A DNA stretch of 64,000 nucleotides from Rhodopseudomonas palustris (GCF_003591005.1 NZ_QYYD01000019.1:1-64000); one strand, 5' to 3'. Shown: positions 18,360-27,374, numbered from the stretch's first letter. A program made the numbers and translations. Notes: generated from the letters alone by a model not told the origin.

Positions 18360-18989
18360 TCAATCGTCGGATGCGGGCCCGCACCAACCGGGCAGGTAGA
18401 CCGCGTCCTTGCTCTTGGCCAAGGCCAGCGATCGCTCGGTCGCCTTGGCGAAATCCGCATCGACCGATTTTCGCGACATCCGGCGGCGCAGGAAGTCCGC
18501 CCACAGGAATTCGCTGAACGGCGTCGTGTCCTTGGCGTAGCCGCCGATTCGGCGCAGCTCGCCGGCGAGCGACCGGAACGGATCGTCCTTTAGCCCGGCC
18601 ACCGACTTCGGCAAGTCCTTGTAATGGTGCCGCTCGCCCTTGGCGTCGTAGGGGTAGACCCAGCGCCGGCTGTCGAGCACCACCCAGAACGCGTCGCGAT
18701 CGACCATGCTGAGATCGGCGATCACCGTAATGGCGACGTCCTTGATGCCTTCCTCGTGCAGGGCGCGCGCCAGATGATGGTGGTCGATGACATAATGGCG
18801 CCTGCCGGGGCCGAGCACGACCGGGATCATATGCTCGGCCAGCCGCTCGCCCTCCTTCTTCTTGCTGGAGGCATGGGTGCGCCAGCGCCGGCGCTTCTCC
18901 TCGACTTCGCGCAGCCCGACGGTCATCTGCGTCGGCCGCAGCGACAGGATCGGGATCGGATGCAGCACCGGTTCGCGTGGATCTGCCAT
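18360..18989 (-). CDS. ParBc_2-family putative ParB-like nuclease
   Basis: A 209-residue protein. LHPIPILSLRPTQMTVGLREVEEKRRRWR followed by GPGRRHYVIDHHHLARALHEEG is the ParB/Srx-like fold of the PF08857 family, with the box-II-like IDHHHLARAL. The C-terminal half (GYAKDTTPFSEFLWADFLRRRM) is conserved only within that family. It is not a chromosome-partitioning ParB: no HTH region and no parA or parS nearby. Enzymatic activity is unproven. GAGTTCAGGAGT provides a ribosome site. Confidence 0.78.
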   Translation of the reverse strand: MADPREPVLHPIPILSLRPTQMTVGLREVEEKRRRWRTHASSKKKEGERLAEHMIPVVLGPGRRHYVIDHHHLARALHEEGIKDVAITVIADLSMVDRDAFWVVLDSRRWVYPYDAKGERHHYKDLPKSVAGLKDDPFRSLAGELRRIGGYAKDTTPFSEFLWADFLRRRMSRKSVDADFAKATERSLALAKSKDAVYLPGWCGPASDD

Positions 18990-19186
18990 GGTCGGACTCC
19001 TGAACTCCTGACTCGCACAGCGGCGAGATCAATATGGCACGCCGGAACTCGTCCGTAATGCACGGCCTCGCTTTGATGCAGGCGTCCGGCAAAAGCGCTC
19101 CGTCAAGATGCGGAGTTTGCGGCGCGCCCTATATCGACTAGGATAACTAACAGGCTTCGCATCCGCCGCCGCAAGGGCCGGCCACC

Positions 19187-19519
19187 ATGAAGAACCATCG
19201 CCTCAGCATTCCCGACGACGACGAGCACCGCGTGCTGCAGTTTCGGCCGCGGACCCCGTTTGCTGGCAAACCAGCCTCCCCGGCGCCTAATGCCACGCCG
19301 CTCCAGAACGACCTGTCGCGCTACGAGCAGCCGCGCGATGCGGCGCAGGACGACTTCCGCCACCGCATGCTGACCAATCTCGCGGCACTGGCATTCACCG
19401 TGGCGCTGGTGGTGGTCGGGTTCTGGCTCGCGACCAGCATCGCCGACCTGCGCAAGACGCAGGATTGTGTGTTGATGGGCCGGCGCGATTGCGCGACCCT
19501 GCCGTCGCCGCAGGGGTGA
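19187..19519 (+). CDS. Small single-pass membrane protein, hypothetical
   Basis: A 110-residue protein with a polar, proline-rich N-terminal half (DDDEHRVLQFRPRTPF) and one hydrophobic helix near residues 63-85 (LTNLAALAFTVALVVVGFWLATSIADL), then a short tail with two cysteines (QDCVLMGRRDCATL). Topology is probably N-in. I do not recognise a characterised family; similar small proteins are common in Bradyrhizobium relatives. It lies upstream of acpXL by 177 bp. Confidence 0.7.
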   Translation: MKNHRLSIPDDDEHRVLQFRPRTPFAGKPASPAPNATPLQNDLSRYEQPRDAAQDDFRHRMLTNLAALAFTVALVVVGFWLATSIADLRKTQDCVLMGRRDCATLPSPQG

Positions 19520-19592
19520 TTCCCTGCCCTGCCTGACCGCAGGCCCGGCCATTGCTTCCGAGGCGCTCCCATAGGCTGTGGCCCCCGTGCCA

Positions 19593-19621
19593 TTGAACTC
19601 AGGGCAGCGCTCCGATATACG
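19593..19621 (+). promoter_or_regulatory. Possible promoter of the acpXL-lpxXL operon
   Basis: TTGAAC (19593-19598), a 17-bp spacer and TATACG (19616-19621) stand about 75 bases before the acpXL start. This is the best sigma70-like match in the gap; no experimental support. Confidence 0.35.
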
Positions 19622-19696
19622 GGCTTCAACCTGTCGTTCCGAGCACGGCCGCTGCCCTTGCGCGCCTGCTGTTTCCGGCACAATTTCAAAGGCTTA

Positions 19697-19981
19697 ATGA
19701 TGACTTCCACATTCGATCGGGTGGCTACCATCATCGCGGAGACCTGCGATATTCCGCGCGACACGATCACCCCGGAGAGCCATGCGATCGATGATCTGGG
19801 GATCGACAGCCTGGATTTTCTCGACATCGCCTTCGCGATCGACAAGGCATTCGGTATCAAACTGCCGCTCGAAAAGTGGACCCAGGAGGTCAACGACGGC
19901 AAGGCGACCACCGAACAGTACTTCGTGCTGAAGAACCTCGCCGCGCGTATCGACGAGCTGGTCGCCGCCAAGGGCGCATAG
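19697..19981 (+). CDS. acpXL: Acyl carrier protein dedicated to very-long-chain lipid A acylation
   Basis: A 94-residue acyl carrier protein. The phosphopantetheine site is [18 protein letters not shown] with the Ser in DSL. Sequence and context match AcpXL, which carries the C26-C30 hydroxylated chain transferred to lipid A in Rhizobiales. It is longer than housekeeping AcpP and less uniformly acidic. Starts at 19697 and 19700 are both ATG; AAAGG precedes them. It is first in a six-gene run: acpXL, fabZXL, fabF2XL, fabF1XL, adhXL, lpxXL. Confidence 0.94.
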   Translation: MMTSTFDRVATIIAETCDIPRDTITPESHAIDDLGIDSLDFLDIAFAIDKAFGIKLPLEKWTQEVNDGKATTEQYFVLKNLAARIDELVAAKGA

Positions 19982-20002
19982 TCGCGGTCGAGACACCGCG
20001 CC

Positions 20003-20473
20003 ATGAACCTCGAGTATTTTCATCTCATCGACCGGATTGCCGATCTTCGCCTCGAAGAGCGCGCCATCACGGTCGAGGCGCGAGTACCTGAAACCAGCAC
20101 GATCTTCGAAGGCCATTTCCCCGGCTATCCGCTGATGCCGGGCGTGCTGCTGATCGAAACGATGGCGCAGAGCTCCGGCTGGCTGCTGATCGCGCTGATG
20201 CAATTTCACCGCATGCCGTTTCTGGCCGCCGTGAAGGAAGCCAAAATGCGCAGCTTCGTGACACCCGGCGAACTTCTGACGATCGAAGCCAGCGTGATCC
20301 ACGAAGGCTCGGGCTACACCATGACCGAAGCGAACATCAAAGCCGGCGGCAAGCTCGCCTGCAACGCGACGCTGACCTTTCGCCACGTGCCGTTCCCGCA
20401 CCCTGATCTGCGCGGGCACATGGAGACGATGGCCAGACAGATCGGATTTCCGGAGCAGATGATCCATGGCTGA
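20003..20473 (+). CDS. fabZXL: 3-hydroxyacyl-ACP dehydratase of the VLCFA cluster
   Basis: A 156-residue hot-dog-fold dehydratase. HFPGYPLMPGVLLIETMAQSSGWLLIALM contains the catalytic His (HFPGYP) and the acidic residue of helix 3 (LLIETMAQ), the FabZ signature. It would remove water during elongation of the acyl chain bound to AcpXL. It follows acpXL by 21 bp and overlaps fabF2XL by 8 bp, which indicates coupled translation. Confidence 0.92.
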   Translation: MNLEYFHLIDRIADLRLEERAITVEARVPETSTIFEGHFPGYPLMPGVLLIETMAQSSGWLLIALMQFHRMPFLAAVKEAKMRSFVTPGELLTIEASVIHEGSGYTMTEANIKAGGKLACNATLTFRHVPFPHPDLRGHMETMARQIGFPEQMIHG

Positions 20474-21665
20474 GACATCGCACAAACAACCGGCGGAAGC
20501 CTGGATCACCGGCATTGGCCTTGCGACCTCGCTGGCCGAGGGCCCCGACGCGCATTGGGACGCGCTCGATCAGCGCCGCGTCAATGTCGATACCACGAGC
20601 TTCGCGCCCTACATCGTGCATCCGTTGGCGCCGCTGAGCTTCGACAAGCAGATCCCCAAGAAGGGCGATCAGCGCCAGATGGAAGCCTGGCAGCGGATCG
20701 GCACCTACGCGGCTGGCCTCGCGCTCGACTCTGCCGGCATCAAGGGCAACACCGAGATCCTGTCGCGCACCGACATGATCGTCGCCGCCGGCGGCGGCGA
20801 ACGCGATCTCGCTGTCGACTCCGCCGTGCTAAATTCCGACGCGCAGGGCGACAAGCCCGGCTTGCTCAACGAGCGGCTGATGAATGATCTGCGCCCGACG
20901 CTGTTTCTCGCGCAGCTGTCGAATTTGCTCGCCGGCAACATCGCGATCGTGCACGGCGTCACCGGCTCCTCGCGCACCTTCATGGGCGAGGAGGAAGCCG
21001 GCGTCGACGCCGCGCGCATCGCGCTGGCGCGCATTGCCGCCGGCCAAAGCGACATCGCGCTGATCGGCGCGGCGCAGAACGGCGAGCGCAAAGATCTGCT
21101 GATGCTCTACGAGTTCGGTGACTTCAATCTGAAGGATAACTACGCGCCGGTGTTTTCACGCGGCGCTAAAGGCGGCTTTGCGCTCGGCTCCGGTGCGGCG
21201 TTCCTGGTGATCGAGTCCAGGGCGCATGCGGAAGCTCGCGGCGCCAAGCCGTTCGCGCGACTGACCAACGTCGTGGCCGATATGTCACGCCGCCGCGCCG
21301 AAGGCGATGTCACCGCCTCGATGCAGCGGCTGTGGGGCCAGCTCGGCGACGTGCACGGCGACGCGGCGATCATCACCGGCGCAACCGGCGCTGAGCCGGT
21401 GACGGCGGAGGAAGTCGCCTTCCTGCGCGCGCAGTCCGGCCATCCGGTGCGAGCGACCGGCACGGCGTTCGGCCACGTCATGGAAGCGCAATTCCCGCTC
21501 GGAATCGCGCTGGCGGCGCTGTCGCTGTCGCGTGGCGCACTGTTTGCGGCGAACGACCCGAGCGGCCTGGAGATTGAAACCAGCAAGGCGCCGGACCAGA
21601 TTGTGGTGGTCGGCGCCGGCCATTGGCGCGGCGAAGGCATGGCGCTGGTCGAGGCCGTTCGATGA
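20466..21665 (+). CDS. fabF2XL: Ketosynthase-like protein of the VLCFA cluster, lacking the active-site Cys
   Basis: A 399-residue thiolase-fold protein related to beta-ketoacyl-ACP synthase II. The place of the nucleophile motif (TACASG in its neighbour) reads GVTGSSRTFMG at residues 164-174, with Ser near 169 instead of Cys. The first catalytic His motif (NAHGTGTP) is replaced by TGATGAEP (304-311). The second His is kept in FGHVME (His337). It therefore cannot catalyse standard Claisen condensation and may act as a chain-length-factor-like partner of FabF1XL. Gene order matches the rhizobial fabF2XL position. It overlaps fabZXL and is followed by fabF1XL after 28 bp. Confidence 0.9.
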   Translation: MAETSHKQPAEAWITGIGLATSLAEGPDAHWDALDQRRVNVDTTSFAPYIVHPLAPLSFDKQIPKKGDQRQMEAWQRIGTYAAGLALDSAGIKGNTEILSRTDMIVAAGGGERDLAVDSAVLNSDAQGDKPGLLNERLMNDLRPTLFLAQLSNLLAGNIAIVHGVTGSSRTFMGEEEAGVDAARIALARIAAGQSDIALIGAAQNGERKDLLMLYEFGDFNLKDNYAPVFSRGAKGGFALGSGAAFLVIESRAHAEARGAKPFARLTNVVADMSRRRAEGDVTASMQRLWGQLGDVHGDAAIITGATGAEPVTAEEVAFLRAQSGHPVRATGTAFGHVMEAQFPLGIALAALSLSRGALFAANDPSGLEIETSKAPDQIVVVGAGHWRGEGMALVEAVR

Positions 21666-21693
21666 GCCCGACCGGCCGAGCGAGGGGGACGCG

Positions 21694-22974
21694 ATGAGTG
21701 TCACGCACGATAAATTCGGCCGGCCGATCGTGGTCGTCACCGGCATGGGCGTTGTCACGTCGCTCGGCGCCGGCAAGACCGACAATTGGGCCAAGCTCAC
21801 CGCCGGCGAATCCGGCATCCGCACCATCACCCGGTTTCCGATCGACGGCCTGAAGACGACGATGGCCGGCACCGTGGACTTCGTCCCGGTCGAGCCGTTC
21901 TCGTCCACCGTGCTGGGCGAAAAGCTCGCCGACCTCGCCACCGAGGAAGCGATTGCGCAGGCAGGCATCGGCCGCAGGGGCGACTTCCCGGGGCCGCTGT
22001 TTCTCGCCGTGGCGCCGGTCGAGCTGGAATGGGAGCCGCGCCAGCAGCTGGCGCGCGCCAGCGGCGCCAACACCGCGATCGATTACGACGCCCTGCTCCG
22101 CGTCTCCGGCGGCGGCCGCTTCACCCAGTATCATCGCCGCTTCCTGTTCGGCTCGGTTGCCGATCATCTGGCCGAGAGCTTCGGCACCAAGGGCTCGCCG
22201 ATCTCGCTGTCGACCGCCTGCGCGTCCGGTGCCAGCGCGATCCAGCTCGGCGTCGAGGCGATCCGCCGCGGCGAATCCGACGCGGCGCTGTGCGTCGCGA
22301 CCGACGGCTCGGTCAACGCCGAGGCGCTGATCCGCTTCTCGCTGCTGTCGGCGCTGTCGACGCAGAACGACACCCCGCAAAACGCCTCCAAGCCGTTCGC
22401 GAAGAACCGCGATGGCTTCGTGATGGCCGAGGGCGCCGGCGCGCTGGTGCTGGAGAGCCTGGAAGCCGCCACGGCCCGCGGCGCCAAGATCCTCGGCGTC
22501 GTCGCCGGCTGCGGCGAACTCGCCGACAATTTCCACCGCACCCGCTCGAGCCCGGACGGCAAACCGATCATCGGCTGCATCAACAAGACGCTGGCCGACG
22601 CCGGCATCGGCGTCGAGCGGATCGACTACATCAACGCCCACGGCACCGGCACGCCCGAGAACGACAAGATGGAGTATCTCGGCATCTCCAGCGTGTTCGG
22701 CGACCGCGCGTCGACGATTCCGGTGTCCTCGAACAAGTCGATGGTCGGGCATACGCTGTCCGCCGCCGGCGCTGTCGAGGCGGTCTTCTCGCTGCTGACG
22801 CTGGAGCACCAGCGGATTCCGCCGACCATCAACTACGACGTACCCGACCCGGCGATCCCGCTCGACGTGGTGCCGAACAAGGCCCGCGACGCCCGCGTCA
22901 CCGCGGTGATGTCGAACTCGTTCGGCTTCGGCGGCCAGAACGCTTCCCTGATCCTGACGCGCGAACCGGTGTAG
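21694..22974 (+). CDS. fabF1XL: Beta-ketoacyl-ACP synthase of the VLCFA cluster
   Basis: A 426-residue condensing enzyme with an intact catalytic triad: Cys176 in SLSTACASGAS, His316 in INAHGTGTPEND and His353 in VGHTLSAAGAVEA. It would extend acyl-AcpXL with malonyl units to reach C28-type chains. The start at 21694 gives the family N-terminus (GRPIVVVTGMGVVTSLGAG). It probably forms a heterodimer with the preceding cysteine-less paralogue; that pairing is inference from adjacency and motif loss. Confidence 0.94.
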   Translation: MSVTHDKFGRPIVVVTGMGVVTSLGAGKTDNWAKLTAGESGIRTITRFPIDGLKTTMAGTVDFVPVEPFSSTVLGEKLADLATEEAIAQAGIGRRGDFPGPLFLAVAPVELEWEPRQQLARASGANTAIDYDALLRVSGGGRFTQYHRRFLFGSVADHLAESFGTKGSPISLSTACASGASAIQLGVEAIRRGESDAALCVATDGSVNAEALIRFSLLSALSTQNDTPQNASKPFAKNRDGFVMAEGAGALVLESLEAATARGAKILGVVAGCGELADNFHRTRSSPDGKPIIGCINKTLADAGIGVERIDYINAHGTGTPENDKMEYLGISSVFGDRASTIPVSSNKSMVGHTLSAAGAVEAVFSLLTLEHQRIPPTINYDVPDPAIPLDVVPNKARDARVTAVMSNSFGFGGQNASLILTREPV

Positions 22975-22998
22975 TCCGCGCTCCATTTCCGGAACACG

Positions 22999-24024
22999 AT
23001 GATGCGCGCGCTTACTCTCGTTGCCGACCGCGACCTCGCGGTCGCCGATCTGCCGCCTCCCCCGCCGCCCGGCGCCGGCGAAGTCCAGGTCCGTATCGCC
23101 GCGGTCGCGCTCAACCACATCGACGTGTGGGGCTATCGCGGCATGGCGTTCGTCAAGCGCAAGCTGCCGATCGTGGTCGGCGCCGAAGCGTCCGGGACGA
23201 TCGAAGCGGTCGGCGACGACGTCACGCGCTTCAAGCCGGGCCAGAAGGTCGTGATGTACGGCGCGCTGACCTGCGGGCATTGCAAGGCCTGCCAGGAAGG
23301 CCGCGATAATCTCTGCGAAAACGTCGGCGGCCTGATCGGCTTCCATGTCGACGGCTTCGCGCGCGAACTGATGAACATCGCCGAGCGGCTGGTGATTCCG
23401 GTGCCGGACGGCGTCGAGCTGCGCGACGCCGCCTGCGCGCCGATCGCGTTCTCGACTGTCCAGCACATGCTGTTCGACAACGCCAAGCTGCAGCCCGGCG
23501 AGACCGTGCTGGTACATGCCGGCGGCTCCGGCATCGGCACCGTCGCGATCATGATGGCCAAGGCGATCGGCTGCACGGTGATCACCACCGTCGGCGACGA
23601 TAGCAAGATCGAGGGTGTCAGGAAGCTCGGCGCCGATCACGTGATCAACTATCGCAAGGATCGCTTCGAGCACGAGACCCGTAAGATCACCAAGAAGAAG
23701 GGCGTTGACGTCGTGTTCGAACACGTCGGCGCCGACACCTTCAACGGCTCGCTGCTCAGCCTGAAGCGCGGCGGCCGGCTGGTGACCTGCGGCTCGACCT
23801 CCGGCCCGTCCACGACCCTCAATCTGATGCAGCTGTTCCAGCAGCAGTACAAGATCTTCGGCTCGTTCGGCGCGACGATGCAGAACATCGCCGAGAGCCT
23901 TGACAAGATGGCCGCGGGCATGCGGCCGGTGATCGACACCGAAGTGCCGCTCGACGATGTCGGCGCCGCGTTGAAGCGGATGGAAAGCCGGCAAGTGTTC
24001 GGCAAGATCATCGTCCGGTTCTGA
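22999..24024 (+). CDS. adhXL: Zinc-type alcohol dehydrogenase-like reductase of the VLCFA cluster
   Basis: A 341-residue medium-chain dehydrogenase/reductase. GAEASGTIEAVGDDV holds the GHE-like zinc motif in a variant form (GAEA), and the structural zinc cluster is CGHCKACQEGRDNLC (four Cys). The Rossmann motif is HAGGSGIGTVAIMMAKA. It may perform enoyl reduction or another redox step on the long acyl chain. The catalytic zinc Cys expected near residue 40 is replaced in NHIDVWGYRG, so a zinc-free quinone-reductase-like chemistry is possible. Its TGA overlaps the lpxXL ATG. Confidence 0.88.
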   Translation: MMRALTLVADRDLAVADLPPPPPPGAGEVQVRIAAVALNHIDVWGYRGMAFVKRKLPIVVGAEASGTIEAVGDDVTRFKPGQKVVMYGALTCGHCKACQEGRDNLCENVGGLIGFHVDGFARELMNIAERLVIPVPDGVELRDAACAPIAFSTVQHMLFDNAKLQPGETVLVHAGGSGIGTVAIMMAKAIGCTVITTVGDDSKIEGVRKLGADHVINYRKDRFEHETRKITKKKGVDVVFEHVGADTFNGSLLSLKRGGRLVTCGSTSGPSTTLNLMQLFQQQYKIFGSFGATMQNIAESLDKMAAGMRPVIDTEVPLDDVGAALKRMESRQVFGKIIVRF

Positions 24025-24956
24025 TGAAACTCGCCCTCTACCGCGCCAAGCTGCGTGCGCAACGCGCGGCCAAAACGCTGCTGGGCAACACCGCCGGTTC
24101 GGCGGCGATCGGCGCGCTGCATCTGGCGCGGAAGTTCGACCCGGCCAAGACCGCCAATTTCTTCGGCGCGCTGATGCGCAAGTTCGGCCCGCGCCTGCCC
24201 GAGCAACGCATCGGCCGCGCCAATCTCACCGCCGCCTTTCCGGACAAGTCAGCCGCCGAGATCGAAGCCATTCTGTCCGGCGTCTGGGACAATCTCGGTC
24301 GCGCCGCGGCGGAGTTCGCCCATCTCGACTCGGTGTGGGACTACGACCCGGCGCATCCCGAGCGCAGCCGCGTCGAGGTGACGCCGCGCTCGCTCGAACT
24401 GTTCGAACAGCTGCGCGACGACGGCAAGCCGGCGCTGATCTTCGCCAGCCATCTCGGCAATTGGGAACTCCCGGCGGTCGCCGCGGTCGCGCACGGTCTC
24501 GACACCGCGGTGCTGTATCGCCGGCCCAACATCGAAGCCGCCGACCGCATCGTCGAGGAAATCCGCTCGGTGAAGATGGGCCAGTTGATCGCCGCCGGCC
24601 GTACGGCGCCGTTCAAGCTGGCGCAGGCGCTGCAGGAGGGCAAGCACGTCGGCATGCTGATCGATCAGCATTTCTCCAATGGCGTCGACGTCACCTTCTT
24701 CGGCCGCACCTGCAAGGCCAATCCGATGCTGGCGCGGCTGCTGCGGCAGATCGACTGCCCGGTCCACGGCGCGCGCGTGATCCGCCTGCCGGACGGCAGG
24801 TTCCGCGCCGAACTGACCGAACAGATCGAGCCGGTCCGCGATGCGTCAGGCCAGATCGACATCCAGGGGACGATGCAGACCGTCACCTCGGTAATCGAAG
24901 GCTGGATCCGCGAAGCCCCGGAACAATGGCTGTGGCTGCATCGCCGGTGGCGCTGA
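24024..24956 (+). CDS. lpxXL: Lipid A very-long-chain acyltransferase
   Basis: A 310-residue LpxL/HtrB-family acyltransferase. The HX4E motif is ASHLGNWELP (His143, Glu148), followed by a conserved LIDQHFSNGVDVTFFGRTCKANPMLARLLRQ core. It would transfer the 27-hydroxyoctacosanoyl-type chain from AcpXL to the lipid A 2' position on the cytoplasmic face of the inner membrane. A long amphipathic N-terminus could anchor it. Last gene of the VLCFA cluster; starts within the adhXL stop (TGATG). After it, 24983-25004 can form an AGTCGG/CCGACT hairpin. Confidence 0.94.
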   Translation: MKLALYRAKLRAQRAAKTLLGNTAGSAAIGALHLARKFDPAKTANFFGALMRKFGPRLPEQRIGRANLTAAFPDKSAAEIEAILSGVWDNLGRAAAEFAHLDSVWDYDPAHPERSRVEVTPRSLELFEQLRDDGKPALIFASHLGNWELPAVAAVAHGLDTAVLYRRPNIEAADRIVEEIRSVKMGQLIAAGRTAPFKLAQALQEGKHVGMLIDQHFSNGVDVTFFGRTCKANPMLARLLRQIDCPVHGARVIRLPDGRFRAELTEQIEPVRDASGQIDIQGTMQTVTSVIEGWIREAPEQWLWLHRRWR

Positions 24957-25183
24957 TCAGCTTGCGCGGCGTGTAGTCGGCGATTAGCAGCGGCCGACTA
25001 ATCACTTGCCCGGCCGATCGAAGAGATGAGCGGAACAGCTCACGTCCGGACATCAGGTTGCCTTAGTGCAACTATAATCAGCATCCGACAGCAGGGTCTC
25101 CCCGGTCAGCTTGACCGATTCCGGGATTGACCGCACAGTGCGCCGCAAGCTTTGCGAAACATCCGGCTAACATCGAGGCCCAT

Positions 25184-27145
25184 ATGGAACTCCCAAGGCG
25201 TGCCCGTGGCGATGAGCTTCTGGTTCCCGGCAAGATGGCCGCCCTCCGGGCGCGCCTGCAGGGCCTCTCCGCTCAGCACGATCTGACGACGGTGATCGTC
25301 AACGCCTTCGACCATCGCACCCGGGTGCTGCCCTTCGTGCTCGCCGATACGCGCATGGCGCCCGGCGGCGTGCGGGCGATCGGCTCGGCACTGGCCGATG
25401 TCGGCTTCCACAAGACCCGCATCGTGCTGCAGCAGTGGAACCCGAATTTCAGCCCGAAGCAGATGCGGCTCGACGGCCGCATCCCGGATCTGTTTCTGGT
25501 TTCCAGCATGCATCTGCATTCGGCCGAATGCGATCGGCTGATCCGCGAAGCTTGTGAGATCGAGCCGGACAAGCGGCCGCTGATCATGGTCGGCGGTCCG
25601 CGCATCCGCTACGAGCCGTGGCACGTGTTCGGTGGTGATCGTCACGCCGACTGGTCCGCCGACGTCGCCGTCACCGGCGAGGAATACGTCTTCCTCGACC
25701 TCCTCAACGTGCTGCTGTCGCTGCGCGCCGACGGCGAGTCGATGAGGTCGGTGTTCCACCGCGCCCGCGCGATCGGCGCGCTCGATGAGGTGCCCGGCAT
25801 CGTCTATGCCAATCGCGCCTCGCCCAACGGTCCGGTCGAAGAACTGGTCGACACCGGCGTGCAGCGCCTGCTCGGCGACCTCGATGAGTTGCCGAGCCCG
25901 ATGTACGGCTTCACCATGCTGGAGGCGCCGAGCAGCGCCGCGACGCTGGCGAGCCAGCCGCTCCCGGCCAACCGCGTCAAGCGGCACAGCCCGATCGCCG
26001 GGATCGTGATGACCGCCGGCTGCAAATTCCGCTGCTCGTACTGCCCGATCCCCGCCTACAACCAGTCGCAGTTCCGCGCCAAGAGCGGCGAGCGCATCGC
26101 CGAGGAAATCGGACAGATCGCCGAGACCTTCGGGATCTATCACTTCTTCGGCGCCGACGATAATTTCTTCAACAACACCAAGCGCACGCTCGACATCGCC
26201 GGCACGCTGGCAAAGAAAGCGCGCGACGGCCGGCCGTTCTGCAAGGTACGGATCGGCACCGAAGTCACGGTGCACGACACCGTCGGCATGCGCGATCACC
26301 TGCCGCTGATCCGCGAAGCGGGCTTCGCGGCGGTGTGGCTCGGTGTCGAGGACATGACGGCGACGCTGGTGAAGAAGGCGCAGGACAAGGACAAGACCGA
26401 ACTCGCCTTCCGGCTGCTGCGCGAGAACAACATCCTGCCGATGCCGATGATGATGCACCACGACAGCCAGCCGCTGGTGACGTGGAAATCGAACTACGGC
26501 CTGCTCAATCAGATCCGGCTGCTGCGCAAGGCCGGCTCCATCACCACCCAGGTGATGATGCTGACGCCGGCGCCGGGATCGAAATTCTACGAGAACGTGT
26601 TCGAGTCCGGCACCGCTTTCAGCAAGGCCGGCGACGTCAAGGTCGAACCGCACATCATGGACGGCAACTACGTGGTCGCCTCCAAGCATGCCCGGCCGTG
26701 GGTGAAGCAGATCAATCTGCTGATCGCCTACACCTACTTCTTCAATCCGATCCGCTTCCTATCCGCGCTGGTGTTCTCGAAAACAGCGGATGTGTTCTCC
26801 AGCGCCGAGACGAGGCCGGCCGAAGAGGTCCGCAACTACTCGGCTGTCAAGAAGCTGCGCCGCCGCTTCCAACTCAAGCTGCGCGCGCATCTGATCGATG
26901 CCGGCGCGCAGATCTACGGCATGATCGGCTTGGCGCATACGTATCGGCGCACGGCCGGATGGGCCTGGCGGCTGTTCAGCAGCAAGATCGAGCGCCACGA
27001 GCGCGCGCCCGTCAGCCCAATCCCGATGCGCGGCGTCGGCGACAAGCCGTCCGACCACGCGCTACCGGGCACGGTGAACTTGCGCGAGATCGGCAAAGTC
27101 ACACTCCCCAGCGCGCCGGCACCGGAACTGGCGAAGACGGCGTGA
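25184..27145 (+). CDS. Uncharacterised radical SAM protein with N-terminal Rossmann-like domain
   Basis: A 653-residue protein. The radical SAM cluster motif is AGCKFRCSYCPIP, Cys at about residues 280, 284 and 287. An N-terminal region of some 200 residues (TVIVNAFDHRTRVLPFVLADTRM..., LFLVSSMHLHSAE, LIMVGGPRIRYEP) has the layout of a B12-binding-like domain, but I do not see the DxHxxG cobalamin motif. After the SAM barrel, a C-terminal segment with hydrophobic patches (LLIAYTYFFNPIRFLSALVF) suggests membrane contact. The start at 25184 has GAGG at good spacing. It lies 227 bp beyond lpxXL on the same strand, hinting at a lipid or hopanoid substrate, but no function is recognised. Confidence 0.82.
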   Translation: MELPRRARGDELLVPGKMAALRARLQGLSAQHDLTTVIVNAFDHRTRVLPFVLADTRMAPGGVRAIGSALADVGFHKTRIVLQQWNPNFSPKQMRLDGRIPDLFLVSSMHLHSAECDRLIREACEIEPDKRPLIMVGGPRIRYEPWHVFGGDRHADWSADVAVTGEEYVFLDLLNVLLSLRADGESMRSVFHRARAIGALDEVPGIVYANRASPNGPVEELVDTGVQRLLGDLDELPSPMYGFTMLEAPSSAATLASQPLPANRVKRHSPIAGIVMTAGCKFRCSYCPIPAYNQSQFRAKSGERIAEEIGQIAETFGIYHFFGADDNFFNNTKRTLDIAGTLAKKARDGRPFCKVRIGTEVTVHDTVGMRDHLPLIREAGFAAVWLGVEDMTATLVKKAQDKDKTELAFRLLRENNILPMPMMMHHDSQPLVTWKSNYGLLNQIRLLRKAGSITTQVMMLTPAPGSKFYENVFESGTAFSKAGDVKVEPHIMDGNYVVASKHARPWVKQINLLIAYTYFFNPIRFLSALVFSKTADVFSSAETRPAEEVRNYSAVKKLRRRFQLKLRAHLIDAGAQIYGMIGLAHTYRRTAGWAWRLFSSKIERHERAPVSPIPMRGVGDKPSDHALPGTVNLREIGKVTLPSAPAPELAKTA

Positions 27146-27179
27146 TTGCGGGATCGGAAAAACCTCCCCCCAATTCGAA

Positions 27180-27282
27180 GTCATCCCGCTCATGCGGGAT
27201 CCAGTATTCCAGTGGCCAGCATCAAAGCCTCCTCATCAGCGCCCTGGAATACTGGGTCGTCGGGTCAAGCCGGACGATGACG
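27180..27282. repeat. Dispersed palindromic repeat D
   Basis: Inner arms CCAGTATTCCAG and CTGGAATACTGG are inverted, and the ends GTCATCC and GACGATGAC are partly inverted. Only one copy is seen in the window, but the format matches the other intergenic palindromes. Confidence 0.6.
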
Positions 27283-27374
27283 GACGTTTATGAGTCACCG
27301 CGCTTACCAGCTGTGATGATACTCAGAGCCTGACTGGGCTGACGTCAGCGATTGAGGGCACTTTGCTCTCAACG

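Noticed and set aside
21478-23994. 838-codon open frame on the minus strand across the VLCFA genes
   Set aside because: It is antisense to fabF1XL and adhXL, which have full catalytic motifs; composition is Arg/Asp/His-rich as expected for a mirror frame in high-GC DNA.
25184-27145. Identification as the hopanoid methylase HpnP or HpnR
   Set aside because: The cluster motif context (AGCKFRCSYCPIP) and length of about 650 residues do not fit either enzyme as I know them, so the product is left unnamed.
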